NCBI RefSeq assembly: GCF_950023065.1
Contig: NC_088677.1
Coordinates: forward strand, 27,487,230-27,551,229
Length of the DNA stretch: 64,000 bases
Origin: Planococcus citri
Lineage: Eukaryota; Arthropoda; Insecta; Hemiptera; Pseudococcidae
Direction of reading: 5' to 3'
Made by a program: the position numbers and the translations under genes. Shown one piece after another: positions 49,501-62,380 of this stretch (positions within the stretch are counted from its first letter, which is position 1; each line of letters starts with the position of its first letter). The notes under the pieces are model-generated. The model was not told where the DNA came from. It did not search any database and was given only the letters and a program-made list of their open reading frames with translations.

Positions 49501-52500
49501 ATAGACTGGAAAGTTGGTTTTGATGATCCAAAATTTTTTCAATATTTTTTGGATACCAGCACAATCTTTTTGCGTTCGAAGTAGGACAATCTAGGTCGGA
49601 AAAAAATATTTTAAAATAGATGAAGTGCTGATTTTTCAAATTTTGAAATATTGCAAACCACCGCCTCCCACTCCTTCTGAAATTACCATACATCGGGGAG
49701 CCCGCTTAAGGATCTATTGCACCACCCCCCCCCCCCCGCCCGCCGATCCACCGGGACAACTTTTTTCTTGAAGGGGGAGTCCTAAAGAACAATTCTAGCC
49801 CTTGTACTCAAAAAAAAAGTGGTCCTACTTAAAAAATGGCGGCCATTTTGATTAACAGGTCAGCCAAAACCGCAATTTTGCGTTCCAACGTAGGACTTGC
49901 ACAAAACTTTTCAAACTGTACAAAGGTAGATCGAAAGATCAAGCAAAAATTCATCACCTGTCAAAATTCCAGGTGCTAAAGTGCGTTTTTCGATTTTTGG
50001 TGAATTTTTGAAAATCAAATTTAGGCCAAAAATGAGGGGAAAAATCAAAATTTTACCAAATTGACCAAGAAAGCTGAAATTTGGGATACACCCTATTTTC
50101 GACATGTCAAATCGATTGGAAACTGTTTCAAACCGTTTTGAGCAGTTCTGGAGCCTCCAGCAGATTTTTGAAACTCGAAATTCCCACAAAATTTCATCAA
50201 ATGGAGTTGGATAGCCGAAATTTACGCTGCAAACTAATTTCAATACGCTACGAAGTCAACTGCAGGGGGATTTCAAGTCGTTTTGGAGCATCCAGCGATT
50301 TTTCGAAAATTACTGGAGCCTCCAGTAGATTTTTGAAACTTTAAATTTTCTAAAAATTGCATCAAATGGAGATGGAAAGTAAAAATTCATTCTGCAAACT
50401 AATTTGGAGCCTCCAGCGACTTTTTGAGAGGTCGTATGGTGTTTTTTGGAAAATTGAAATTTCCAAAAAGTAGCTGGAAGCTTCAAAATTATTTAAAACC
50501 ATTTGAAACCACCATGTAGTCGACTTCATATCGTATTGAAATTATTTTGCGAAGTAAATTTCAGCTTGCCAGCTCCATTTGCTAAAATGTTGCGGGAATT
50601 TCACGTTTCAAAAATCTACTGAAGGCTCCAGTAATTTTCAAAAAATCGCTGGAGGCTCCAGTAATTTTCAAAAAATCGCTGGAGGCTCCAAAATGATTTG
50701 AACCCACCTGAAGTCGTCTTCAGAGGGTGTTAAAATCGAAGTGTAGAGTAAATTTCAGCTTTCCATCTTCATTTGATGAAATTTTGTGAAAATTCAAAGT
50801 TTCAAAAATCTGATGGAGCCTCCAGGAATTTTTAAAAAGTCGCCGGAGGCTCCAAAACGACTTGAAATTTACCTGCAGTACTTCGTAGCGCATTGAAATT
50901 AATTTGCAGTATAAATTTCAGCTTTCCATCTTTATTAATGGAGGCTCCAGAACTGTCCAAAACGGGTTGAAACATTTTCCAATCGATTTGACGTGTCGAA
51001 AATAGGGTATATCCCAAATTTCAGCTTTCTTGGTCAATTTGGTACAATTTTGATTTTTTTCCCCTCATTTTTGGCCTAAATTTGATTTTCAAAAATTCAC
51101 CAAAAATCGAAAAACGCACTTTGGCACTTGAAATTTTGACAGGTGATAAATTTTTGGTTGATCTTTCGATATAGCTACCTATGTACAGTTTGAAAAATTT
51201 TGTGCAAGTCCTATGTTGGAACGCAAAATCTGCGATTTCGGCTGACCTGTCAATCAAAATAGCCGCCATTTTGTAAGTAGGACCGCCTATTCTTGAGTTA
51301 CAAGGGCTAAAAATGTTCCTTAGGACTCCCCCTTTAAGAAAAAAGTTGTCCGGAGGATCGACGGGGGGGGGGGTGGGGTGCAATAGATCCTTAAGCGGGC
51401 TCCCCGACTATGATGAACTTCTTGTAAAATTTGACAAAACTTGATAAATCGTTTAAATGACTTTAAACATGAATAGAGTATCAAAATTACTACAAGTCTA
51501 TGAATACTGAGAAATTTCAGGGTGTCTAAAGGTTATGAAAGTTACGAAAAAGTCATGAATTTTACTCGAAACACGCTTGAAGATTTTTTATAATGCTCAT
51601 AAAATGAAAAAAAAATCAAAAAATCAGAAATTTCTTCAAAAAATTAGAAAAATTTAAAAAACTGAAATATCTACTTATCTACAAACTGAAAAAAATTTCC
51701 TCGCAGTTTCAAGTTATTGGGGGGGGGGGGGGGTATTTCCGTACGATAAAAATGTGAAAAATGAGGCATGAAAAAAAAATCATGATTTCTTGTCTGGGAA
51801 TTTTGTAAACACACCCTGAATTTCTTCAAACACTATTTTATCAACAGAATTTAGCAAAAATTGCCTAAAAATCATTAAACTCTCTTCTAAATTCCAAAAA
51901 CTCACGAAAATTCAGTCGAAATTCAAGAAAAAATTACATAATTATATCAGAAATCTTTGAATACACAAAAAATTATCACCAAAAATTACCAAGAAAAATT
52001 GTTTCAGTGAAATTAGACCAAATATTGCAAAAATTGCATAACACATCATAGCCTAAAAACTTTTTTAAAGCATCAAAAAGGGCCAAAAATACATTAAATG
52101 ACGTAAAAACTTTAGGAAAAAAAGCATTAATCATCAAATAGTTACGAAATTTCTGTAAAATTTGACAGAACGAGGTAGAAATTCCATGAAAGATTATTAT
52201 AAATCTTTGGAAATTGTATAAAAACTCGACAAAAACATTTAAATCGCTATAAATTACGTATAAAAATTAGGTAATGAAAATTCAGTGAAATGTTATGTTT
52301 CAGTTGAATATCGCAAAATTAAAAAAAAAATTACTTAAAACATTGTTAAAATATCTTTCACACCTTAAAAATCAAAAAAGGATCTAAAATGACCGAAAAT
52401 ATTAATGAAATGTTGGTAAAATTTGACAAAAATTGAATAAAAGTGTTGTAAAAAATTAAAATTGCCACGAAAAAAGTGTATGAAAATTGCTAAAGAAGTT

Positions 52501-55500
52501 GATAAATTTTCCATTGGCCAAAAATTGTAAGTATAAAAAGTCTGATATAAGTAAAAATACCAAAAAAAAAAAAAAAAAAAATTAAATAAATCTAAAATTG
52601 CAAATAAAATTTTACAAAAATTGAATTGAAACTTTAATTGGTTTTTAAAATTTATATTAGGCCCTTTTTATCCTCTTTTTTGTCTTTCGATGTTTCTTCA
52701 TTATCGAACATGGTAAACTTTTAATTAAGATAAGAATTCATTTACTTCGCGCAATTTGAGTCAGTTTTTAGATCCTTGACAAGAAAACGATAATTGTTCT
52801 ACACTTGTACATTTAAAAATTGGAAATAATGACACGTAATAAATCTGCATGGGGTAAATTTATTTCGCGAAATTACCTACCAAATCGAAAAACTAACACT
52901 TCCTTAATTTGGCTAGTACAGGATAAAATACTTCCGTCGTTAAAGTTATATTTCGTCGTAATTTAGACCACCGTGTAAAGATATGAATGAACAGGGTAGC
53001 TGTGTAATTAGCTGCGTATTTAATTACTCATTTCAACCTTTTATACGCGTTGTTGTATGTAATTGGTAACAAACTCATTATGTGTAATATTTTCATTACT
53101 TAATGTCCAACGAGGGCTTCATTTGATTTTTTTTTTTACTATGCATCTTAAAAATATTTACCAGTGTATCATTGGTGTATACACATAATAATAACGTATA
53201 ATTGAATTATCCGGGTACATAATACACAATGTATATTTTTCAATTATTACCTTTATGTTTATAATATTGTATTTCAGATTTTTAATTTTCGAAATTGTAA
53301 CCAAAATGAAAATTACGAATTGTATGAATTTTTCTAGATATTTGAGAAGTTCGTTGTCGAAAGAGGCGATGAATGGGATTTCTGGTATCATTTAATAGTG
53401 CGAATAAATCGTAACGGCGAAATAATGGTAACCGTATCGACGAATCCGAATAAGAAACAGCTAAGCGAAGATAAAATGGAAAATTTGAAGGACGAAGTTC
53501 GTAAATGTTTCACTACGACATCGGAGAATGTGGTTTCGTTATATTTTCAAGTGCACGGAGACAAGTAATGAGCTTTTCTTTTTTTTTTCTTCTTCTTATT
53601 CGAATAACTCGAGTATGCATATTAAAGATTACGCCAGGCCTTCGGTAGCTGGTTTTTTAAAATAGAGTCTTTCATCGTGCTTATCTAAGGCAATCGTTGA
53701 ACTTAAAAAAAAAAGAAAAAGTAAAGTTAATTATCAACTTTTTTTTTCGAACCGATAAATACTCGAGTAGGTACATTGAAATATATTTGATGTCTGTAAA
53801 TAGTAAATCGAGCGTTGGATAATCTTACATTTATGTATAATTAAAGGTCAGCTTTTGAACGATTTACACTCTTATCACCAACGCAACGTTGAAATGTGTG
53901 CTTTTCTTAAACGATTATTTTCACGTGTGTGTTTGTTGTCTTGTTTCAGGCCGATTTCGGATACCGTTGGAATCCCGAGTAAATCGGAATTATTATGGGG
54001 CAGAGACCATATTAAAGAGAAGTTATTAAACTTAGAGTTAGAAATCACACCCGTTACCTATTTTCGTATAAATAGCGCAGCTGCCGAGATATTATGTCGT
54101 TCGGTCGCCGAACTGGCAAATGTAGATAAAGAAACAACGCTTTTAGATTTATTCTGCGGATCTGGAAGCTTAGCGTTGACATTAGCGCCTGTAAGTACTG
54201 TCACGGGTATTCGGACCGTATCGTGATGAAAATTATAATTGATAATTGGTTCCCATTTTATTTATTTTTTTCGTAGAAATGTAAAGAAGTCATCGCCGTC
54301 GAATTGATCGAAACCAATATCAAAGATGCTCGTAAATACGCCGAAATAAATAACATAACGAATTGCGAATTCATCGCTGGTAAAATCGAAGACATAATTA
54401 ATTCGATTTTGACGAAATTAAAAAATAAAAAGGTGGTTGTTATATTGGATCCGCCGAGGACTGGAGTAGGTACGTTGATCGAAGATATGCGTAATTGAAT
54501 ATTCGCACTTGGATGGTGCTTGAAAATATTATTTTGATAAGTTTCATTGTTCGATGGAAATATCGTATCAATTATCCGTACTTTACGTACATAGGTACTT
54601 TTCGATTGATGGTGTTTTTTTCTTTTTTCGTCGCACGTTTTGATCATGTGATTTTTTTTATCGATATACTAATGTAATTTATTTCGTATTTTTTATAAAT
54701 AATGAGTCGAATGTGGAGTACTTGGGTGTTGAAAACTATACATTAGAGAGTTAATTACTTGATCGAGAGGGAAGAGGTGAGGTTACTTCTGAGAAGTTCC
54801 GATTCAAACGCGATGAAATCGATTTCGATATCCTTTTTTTTATGATCGTAACGAAGGGTTGCTGTTATCTTGAATTTTAAAATTACAATGGTATTGATTC
54901 ATCGTCTGGTTTTAGAGCGATATAGATTTTTCAAGGTTGTTCGAGTTGTAGATGAGTTGTATACGTTATTGAGCGATGTTACAGAATTTTGAAAGGCGAG
55001 TAAAAAGGTTTCATTTTGAAGGAGTTATGACTGATTGAGAAATTCGAGGTGCTCTAGCTCCTCTAGTTTTGAAACATGACGAGTTTCGAAATTCTTCATC
55101 TCAAAACTTGAGCCTCAAAAAATTAAAATTTCTTAAAATTGCGAGATTTTTAAATTTTTTTCTCGAAATTTGAATTTTTTTAAATCATAGAGATACTTAT
55201 TTTTCACGAAAAATGTTGACCATTTAACCTCAAAACTTTTGTCTCGAGGTTTTGAAATAGGTATTTTAATTTTAAAAAAAAAACAAGTTTCTCTTTGTTG
55301 TAAGATTTTTTTTAGGAATGAGATTTTTCTCAAAGACTTTGATTTCGTGATTTTTTTATCTCTAGATTTTAATATTTTTTTGTCTTCGAATTCCTAAATT
55401 GTATCTTGAGATTCAACCCCCCCCCATCTCGAATTTTTGGTGTCGAAATGCCATGATTTTTTGAATTATGTATTATGATTTTTCTGTTCAGAGATTTTAG

Positions 55501-58500
55501 GATTTTTTTCCTTTCAAAATTTAAGATTTTTTCCTTCAAAGTTTTTTCACGATTATAGTTTGACAACATTTTTCTACTTTAAGATCTCGTTCAAGATTTT
55601 TCAATCCCAAGATTCTCAACTTCTTTTTTAGAATTTTAAAATTTCCAGATTTTCCCCTCAAAATTACAAATAATTTCAATGTTGATATTTTTTTTCAAGT
55701 CATCTCAAATTTTTTGCTACGAAATATTTTAATTTTTGAAATTTTTGTATTCAAAGGTATTTCTATCCTCAAAATTGTTTCAAGGCTGTTTGTCTTCGAA
55801 TTCCTAAATTGTATCTTGAGATTCACCCCCCCCCCTCCCATCTCGAATTTTTGGCGTCGAGATGCCATGATTTTTGAATGATTTTTCTGTTCAGAGATTT
55901 AGGATTTTTTTTCAAAGATTTCTCTAAACTTTTTTCACGACAAAATTTTTTTACTTCGAGATCTCGTTCAAGATTTCTCAATCTCAAGATTCTCAACTTT
56001 TTTTTCAAGATTTTAAAATTTCCAGATTTTTCCCTCGAAAATATACTTACAAATAATTTCAATGTTGATATTTTTTTTCAAGATTTTTTTGTCTCTGGAT
56101 TTCTTTATTTTTTATTTCAAATTTTTTTGATTTTGAAATTTTTTGCTACGAGATATTTGATTCTAAAATTATTTTCAAGGTTATTTGTCGTCGAAATTCC
56201 AGGATTTTTTGCTCTCGTGAGTGGTGATTTTTTGTGAAAACATTTCGTGATTGTTTTGATCTCAAGATATCTATATTTTTTTTTGGTCAAGAAATTTTTC
56301 TCATGATTTTTAAGTCCTTAGATTAACAGATTTTGATTTCAAGGTTTAAAAAATTTTCCACCTCAAGATTTCACGCAAAGTTTTTGATCTCGAGATTTTT
56401 ATCTCAAAAGTTTCTTATCAACAGATTTTTCAGTTCAAAATTTTTTTCTCAAAATTTCCAGATTTTTTAGTGTGAAATTGATCGGCGGATTTTTGGGGTT
56501 GAGATTTTTCTCAAGTTTTTTTTGGTCAAGAGATGTGAGATTTTTGCATCTTTAGATTTCGAGATTTTTACATTTCGAGATTGCGAGGGTTGTTGCTCGA
56601 GATTTTAAAGGTTTTCAATCTCAAGATTTTCACTTTTTTTGCAACGAGATAATATTTCGATTCTAAAGTTTTTATATCTTTTCATAGTTTTTTAAACGAT
56701 TTTTTGTACCGAAATTTTTCTCATGACTTTCACATCTTTTGATTAAGAGATTTTTTTGCGAAATTTTGCTGATGATTTTGAAATTCTTGATCGCAAGATT
56801 TCATTGTCAAGTTTTTTTTATACGTTTTTGTTTTCAAAATTTTTTTCATCTCGAGATTTTTTTACGATTTTCTTTTGGAATATTTTTGTGTAGATTTCTA
56901 GATTTTTTCTCAGCATTTTCATTCCTTTTAGAATTTTTTCAATTCCGAGATTTTTTCTCAGATGAGATTTTTCAAGTTTGAGAGTTTTTTCTTCTGATTC
57001 TTTTGTTTGGAGATCTCAAGATATTTTTTCTTGAAATTTCCATTTTGAATTTATTTTATTTTTGGGGTGGGGGAGAGGGGGGTTGGTTCGAGATTTTCCG
57101 AAATTTTTTTCATCTTGAGATTTTCTTAGTTTGAGGATTTTCCTGGAAATATTTTTGTGTAGATCTCTAGATTTTTTTCTCAACATTTTCATCCCTTTCA
57201 GAATTTTTTCAATTCCGAGATTTTTTCTCAGATGAGATTTTTCAAGTTTGAAAGTTTTTACTTCTGATTCTTGTGTTTGGAGATCTCAAGATTTTTTTGT
57301 CATGAAATTTTGACGCTTTTGTCTTGAGATTTCTTAATTTTTTCGGTCACGATATTTTTTCTTGAAATTTCCATTTTGAATTTACATATTTTTATTTTTA
57401 GGGGGGGGGGGGGTCGGTACGAGATTTTTTCGAAATTTTTTTCATCTCGAGATTTTCTTAGTTTGAGGATTTTCTTTTGAAATATTTTTGTGCAGATCTC
57501 TAGATTTTTTTTCAGAATTTGCATTCCTTTTAGAATTTTTTCAATTGTAAAATTTTTTCTCAGATGAAATTTTTCATGTTTGAGAGTTTTTTCTTCTTAT
57601 TCTTTTGTTTGGAGATCTCAAGATGTTTTTGTCATGAAATTTCGAGGTTTTTGTCTTGAAATTTCATAAATTTTTGGGTCTTGAGATTTTTTCTTGAAAT
57701 TTCTATTTTGAATTTTTTTCATTTTTATTTTTTTGGGGTAATCAAAACGAGATATTTTTATCTAAAATTTTTATTTATTTCAAATTTTTTTCTCAAAATT
57801 TTTTGCAGAAATTTTTGGGCATCGAAATTTAGAAAAAATTGTTCCTTCGCTCTTTTCGCTTCCATTGCTCTAATTCGATAACTATTAAAACCTTGACGAG
57901 TAAACGTATGTAGATCCATTATAGTTGTATTAAGTGTTTTTGTTTTTTAATATTTTGCAGATCCTACTTTGGTCAAAACGTTACGCGAATTCAAAGAAGC
58001 CATCAGATTCATCTACGTATGCTCGAATCATAAACTACCGTTGAAAAATCTGCTCGATTTCAGTTCATTGACCGGACAGGCGACCGATCCAGATCCGATA
58101 ATTCCTGTGCGAATTATACCGATCGATATGACTCCTCACACGTTACGTTCCGAATTGGTCATCCTATGCGAACGATTCGATTTATCATCGCTGACATTCA
58201 GACAACGAAAAAATTCCGACAAAAGTCCGACATGTATGGAAACTGGTGCTACAAAATCATTCTACCCGACATCCGCCACTAACCGAAACATATTGTCGCC
58301 TCCGGGAGGCGGCGTACACGCGAAATACGCGAATTTCCCCAATACCGCACATCACAATAGATCACCGGCGAATTTCTCGACATCTCCGCAAAGCAATTTC
58401 TCCAACCGATTCCTCAACTCGACATCGTTTCCTCCTCGCGTTCCGCCTTTCAACAGCAACAGCAATAGCTTTTGTTCTACGAGTTTGGAAGACTTTTACG

Positions 58501-59012
58501 CCGAAGATAGATATTCGTCGTTTAGACGCGATTTCGAAAAAGCAATCGATTCGTCGTATTCGAGCTCGTTCGATCCGTCGGTCAACGCGAATGAATTTTT
58601 ACCTTTGGATATGGTGCGAAAAATCGAAGAACGAGCTTTCCGAGAAGGCCTAACGAGAGGAATACAACAATGCGCTTACCAAGTAGGATACCAATTAGGA
58701 TTACGATCGTCGGCCGAAAAACTACTCAATTACGACGACCTGATCGGATTTCCCAGCGGTGGCGGAGCTAGCGGAAGCGGTACCGGTAGCAATACCAGTA
58801 ACAATAGCAGTTCGGGCATATGGGAACCTCCGAATGGCAAATTCAGCCCATCGACAGCCGCTGAATCGTCATCGTCGTCGTGGCTAGGTAGTCCTTCGAT
58901 GTCGTGTCCGAATGCGAATGGGTTTCAGAATTGGAATCGTTTATCCAGTCCTACCTTTGGAAATGTAGGATCGTTAAGCGATCCACCTAATCAGAATGTG
59001 CTGTGGAAATGA
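46515..59012 (+). CDS. TRMT2A: TRMT2A-like tRNA (uracil-5-)-methyltransferase with long C-terminal tail
   Basis: Nine coding exons: 46515-46628, 46701-46886, 46964-47116, 47192-47387, 47732-47859, 53338-53564, 53950-54190, 54277-54469, 57961-59012; 829 aa, all joins in frame. TRMT2A makes m5U54 in cytosolic tRNA. Seen: RRM-like domain ~23-100 (KIKVSGLPRF... ARFVRKGNAWLYLTF); RNA-binding/central part (RNKYEFSVGLNPDTETVAVG, HLPKPMISLV); SAM-binding LLDLFCGSGSLALTLAP (~399-415) and VIAVELIETNIKDARKYA; catalytic DPPRTG at 473-478; and the region of the nucleophile, IYVCSNHK at 497-504, where the family has VSCN. The enzyme domain ends near 565 (HTLRSELVILCERFD). After it ~265 Ser/Asn/Gly-rich residues follow with an inner helical part (MVRKIEERAFREGLTRGIQ). 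AATAAA at 59314-59319. Introns 5 and 8 are 5.5 and 3.5 kb and repeat-filled. Confidence 0.92.
47860..53337 (+). other. 5.5-kb intron of TRMT2A
   Basis: Begins AAG|GTACTT at 47860 and ends TTTCTAG at 53337. Apart from the palindromic element at 49695-51405, it holds AT-rich DNA with short frames only. A region at about 51400-52620 is a degenerate array of AAAATTTGACAAAAATT-like words with a 13-base G-run at about 51721-51733 and a poly-A at about 52561-52580. No nested gene was found on either strand. Confidence 0.6.
49695..51405. mobile_element. 1.7-kb palindromic foldback element in a TRMT2A intron
   Basis: Ends GGGGAGCCCGCTTAAGGATC (49695) and its exact reverse complement ending 51405. Arms of about 460 bp (49695-50155 and 50940-51405) match almost throughout, including a C-run against a G-run, CGTAGGACTTGCACAAAA / TTTTGTGCAAGTCCTA, and GAAAAACGCAC words. 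The middle is a set of ~90-110-bp units around GGAGCCTCCAG (left half) and CTGGAGGCTCCAG (right half), so the symmetry continues to the centre. TC/GA at the termini may belong to the repeat; I see no clear target duplication. No transposase frame. An old fragment lies at 21840-22140. Confidence 0.85.
54470..57960 (+). other. 3.5-kb intron of TRMT2A
   Basis: Begins GTAG|GTACGTTG at 54470 and ends TTTTGCAG at 57960, between the codons of DPPRTG and of the VCSN motif. The exon border therefore lies between the two catalytic motifs. Most of it is the satellite listed at 55080-57850. The first ~600 bp are ordinary AT-rich DNA. Confidence 0.8.
55080..57850 (+). repeat. Degenerate GATTTTT/TCTC satellite in TRMT2A intron 8
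   Basis: The word (T)CTC(A/G)AGATTTTT recurs every ~20-40 bases for about 2.8 kb, one strand being almost free of A/G-rich words. Longer duplications sit on top. TGTCTTCGAATTCCTAAATT at 55381 returns at 55791 with the following ~90 bp (410-bp step). A block around TATTTTTGTGTAGAT(T/C)TCTAG starts at 56881, 57150 and (diverged) 57483. Short frames in this block are Phe/Ile-rich artefacts. Confidence 0.85.
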
Positions 59013-61939
59013 ATTACCTGTTGGTTTTTTTTAAACGATTTTTTTCTATTCTTTTCTTCTTTTTAATTACGTATTATATTTCGGTGTGTTTTTTCGTTGT
59101 AAGATTTATTTGTTGATTATGTTTTTTTTTTCTTGATTTTCTCTTTTTTACGTTTAGTGATAAGGATGGCGAACAGGCGACTTTAAGTTTGTATGTTTTT
59201 TTTTTAAACGATGTATTCTCTTGTTTTTTTTTGTTAGTATTTTGAAGAGGTTTTAGTTGGAATGTTTCTCATTTAATATTGCAATGTTATTTAAAAAAAT
59301 TGATAGTCATTTTAATAAATTAAGATGGTATGTTCGACTTGAAGTGGATTTCTTTTTTAATTCGTAGGTGAATGATGGCGAACTATTCGATATTTCGGTA
59401 GAGAAATCGATGCTAAAATGCATTGTTTTTATTCCAGAAAGGAAAAGTTACCTACGTAGTTCAAAAAACAAGAAATCGTGTTGATTTTTATTCATCCGAA
59501 TAACTACGAAGATTCTTTCATATCGTAATTTATATTTTCGCATATTATTATTCCCAAATCTCGACTCGTGATCGACGTAAAAAAATGGTCAGTTTGAAAC
59601 AATTGAACGTGTTTTCTGAAGTACACAGAAGTACACCAATAGCTTCTTTTTGTTCGTAGCACTTCGTACAGGAGCACGGATATGCAAAATTTATTGCACA
59701 TTTGCATATCGCTAACAATGCTAGGTGATTTGTCAGTTTCGTCGAATCATACTCGTATATTTTATTATTAAATTGGGTTATATTATACGAAAACAAAATT
59801 TAATCCGAAAAACGACGACAAAAAAAGTGGTACGAGGAGTAAAGCAAGATTAAAAATAGAACATATATAAAAAATTTATAATCCTGCTCGAAAGTTGAAA
59901 AAATACTAAATTTTATCTCACTGAAGCGTAAACAAGAGAAAAAAATTCGATACTGTATCGTCGTCGTCGTCTACAGAGAATACAACGTTGTCCTGAGCAC
60001 GTACTACGCAAATTCATTTTTATCAGAATGTGCTTTTGAAAAGTAAAAAGGATCGACGGCACATGCGTCGAGTTGCGTATTTGGGCAAAATTCTACATAT
60101 TCTTAGAATAAAAGGAAAACGTTGACGTAAATAGGTTCCATCGAGCCATGGCTTAAATTTCGTTATCGAGTTTATTAAATATTTCTCCATGCATAAATAA
60201 CGGTTACCATCATACCGTTTATAAGTATCAGTTCGGTGATAATACTGGTAAGTTGTTGTTTTATTTCACCTTTATAGTAATTATTAATATAGGTAACGAA
60301 AATCAATTACATATCGCGAAGAGAAAAACACATCTTATGTAAAAATCAATTAGCACATTGGTTCGCTTTCTTTTTGCAATTTTTACACGTTTCGGAATTT
60401 CCTCGATCGAGTTTTGCATTAAGTTTAATATTTTTATTAATTATATTTATCGAGGAATTAAATGTAATTGCGTTTACGTTCGCGAATGTTGTTATAATTT
60501 GTCTGTAGAGAATGGTGGAATATTATAGCGTAGGAGGTAGGATTCTGTACTTTGTTCCGGTGTGAGTGAAACTCATTATTAGAAATGTGTGTAAAACTTT
60601 TTCGATGATATAAATAAAATAACGCTGCGTTGAAAATGAAAGGAAAAGTTATCCAGAGCTGTTTTTCATTTGGCTTCACACAGGTGTGTCAGTTTTCCTT
60701 TTTTCGATTACCTACACGCATTACATCGCTATTATTTACTACTTTTACTGTATGTGTGATTCGATTATGGATAAACGATACCTACTCTTGGTGGCATATG
60801 TTTTGTATATATATAAATGATTAGGTGTTTTGGAAAGATGTTTTGTAACGAGATACTTGATCTGATCTTATACAATTTGGTAAAATTCAAAAAGATTGTG
60901 TCACAGTGATATCGAACAAAATATATTGGTGAAATATCTGTGGAACTTTTTCAAGTTATTTATACCTAAAGAAGAACGGTTTCTCTTCTTATATATCATC
61001 AATTTACGTAATACCGTTTCTTTTTTTTTAAAATGAGGAATAAACTGTATAAAATCATCACATTACGAATTGAAGTACCTACCTTGCAATTTTTGAAATG
61101 CCATATGAGAATTTAGCGCCATTAAAGTTGCATAAACGGAGCGCAACAAGGCGTTTGTGAACACGTTTCTCTTTTCGCGTGTGGAATATTGAATACGAGA
61201 AACGAATAAGGTTAGTTAGTTCTGGTTGTTAGGAATACTTACGTAGATACAAATTTTTCAGTTTATTTTTGTCAATTTGCTTTTCGAATATGTTTTCATG
61301 TGACGTGATTACGTCTACTAAAAATTGATTACGTCATTCATTTCCCTTGACTTTCCATGGGATTCAATTCATCAATAATCTATCTACATTTACTCCTGTT
61401 TAATTCTGTAGTATGAAAACTTTGGAAGAGAGAGATAATCCACCGAGCTAGTAGCGTAGGTTAGGAAGAGCTTATTCCTTTCTTTCGTACAGAAAATCTA
61501 CCAATAAACTTAGTGTCAAATTATCTCAACAATTATTCGATATAGTGAGTAGGTAGTTACACTTACTAATTTAAAATAAGAAAGAAGATGAGACAAGAAC
61601 ATCCTCCTACTGTTGCCCAACTCAATTATTCACTATTGTTCGTTTATATTATTCAGTTTATTCTTGAGATTTCAGTACCTAAACAGATCACAGATGTTTC
61701 TTTTATCGATGACGAATGATTATCTGTATCCTTATTACGATGAATTGCTAAAAGAAAGCCGACGGATTTCGACAAAATTCGGTAAATTATCTTCATTTTG
61801 AGTTGAAAGTCACTTAGAAAAAATGTATGTAGTTCATTTTCGGATTTTAGGAAAAGTTTTTAAAATTTAAAAGTTTAAAAAAACTGTTTTTATGGCGATT
61901 TTTCGAGTTTTTCATAAAATATTGGTATAGGTACGTACA
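59013..61939. other. TRMT2A 3' UTR, then intergenic DNA
   Basis: 3' UTR with AATAAA at 59314-59319. Beyond it are short frames only (at most 82 codons). Those at 59504-59796 (minus, Cys-rich) and 60458-60824 show no start context, domain or exon partner that I can support. No RNA gene recognised. Confidence 0.5.
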
Positions 61940-62380
61940 AGGGTTGTACAAAAACGTGTTTAAAAAAAAACGTGTTTTTTAAAAAAAAAAAACAAAGAAA
62001 ACAAAAAACCATGTTTTTAAAAAAAACAAAAAAAACAAGTTTTTTTGTTTTAAAACTGTTTTTTTCTCTTGTTTAAAACTATGTGTTTCAAACGCGTTTA
62101 AAATGTGTTTTAAACACAAATTCATTTGTATTGGATTCACCAGTCATCAATTTTCAAGATGCAACGTCATAAAATAGCCATAAGGCTCAAGAAATATTAA
62201 AAAATTGAAATCAAAACACAAAATTTGTCTCTAGAAATACAATTTATTCAATTCCACTTCTTTTTCAACAAGAAACTAAAAAAAAAATGTTTTTTTTTTG
62301 AAATTGTAGTTGAAAAAAAAACGTTTATAACAAAAAAAAAAACTGTTTTAAACGGTTATTTTTGTTTAAAACAGGCTTGT
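61940..62380. repeat. AAAC/GTTT low-complexity palindromic block
   Basis: Interrupted runs of AAACGTGTTT, GTTTTAAAAC and AAACAAAAAAC words give many small overlapping inverted repeats over about 400 bp (for example AAACGCGTTT near 62090). Consistent with slippage-expanded simple sequence. Confidence 0.7.

Noticed and set aside
55823..57524. Several 70-119-codon frames in TRMT2A intron 8
   Set aside because: Phe- or Lys-rich translations of the GATTTTT/TCTC satellite on either strand.
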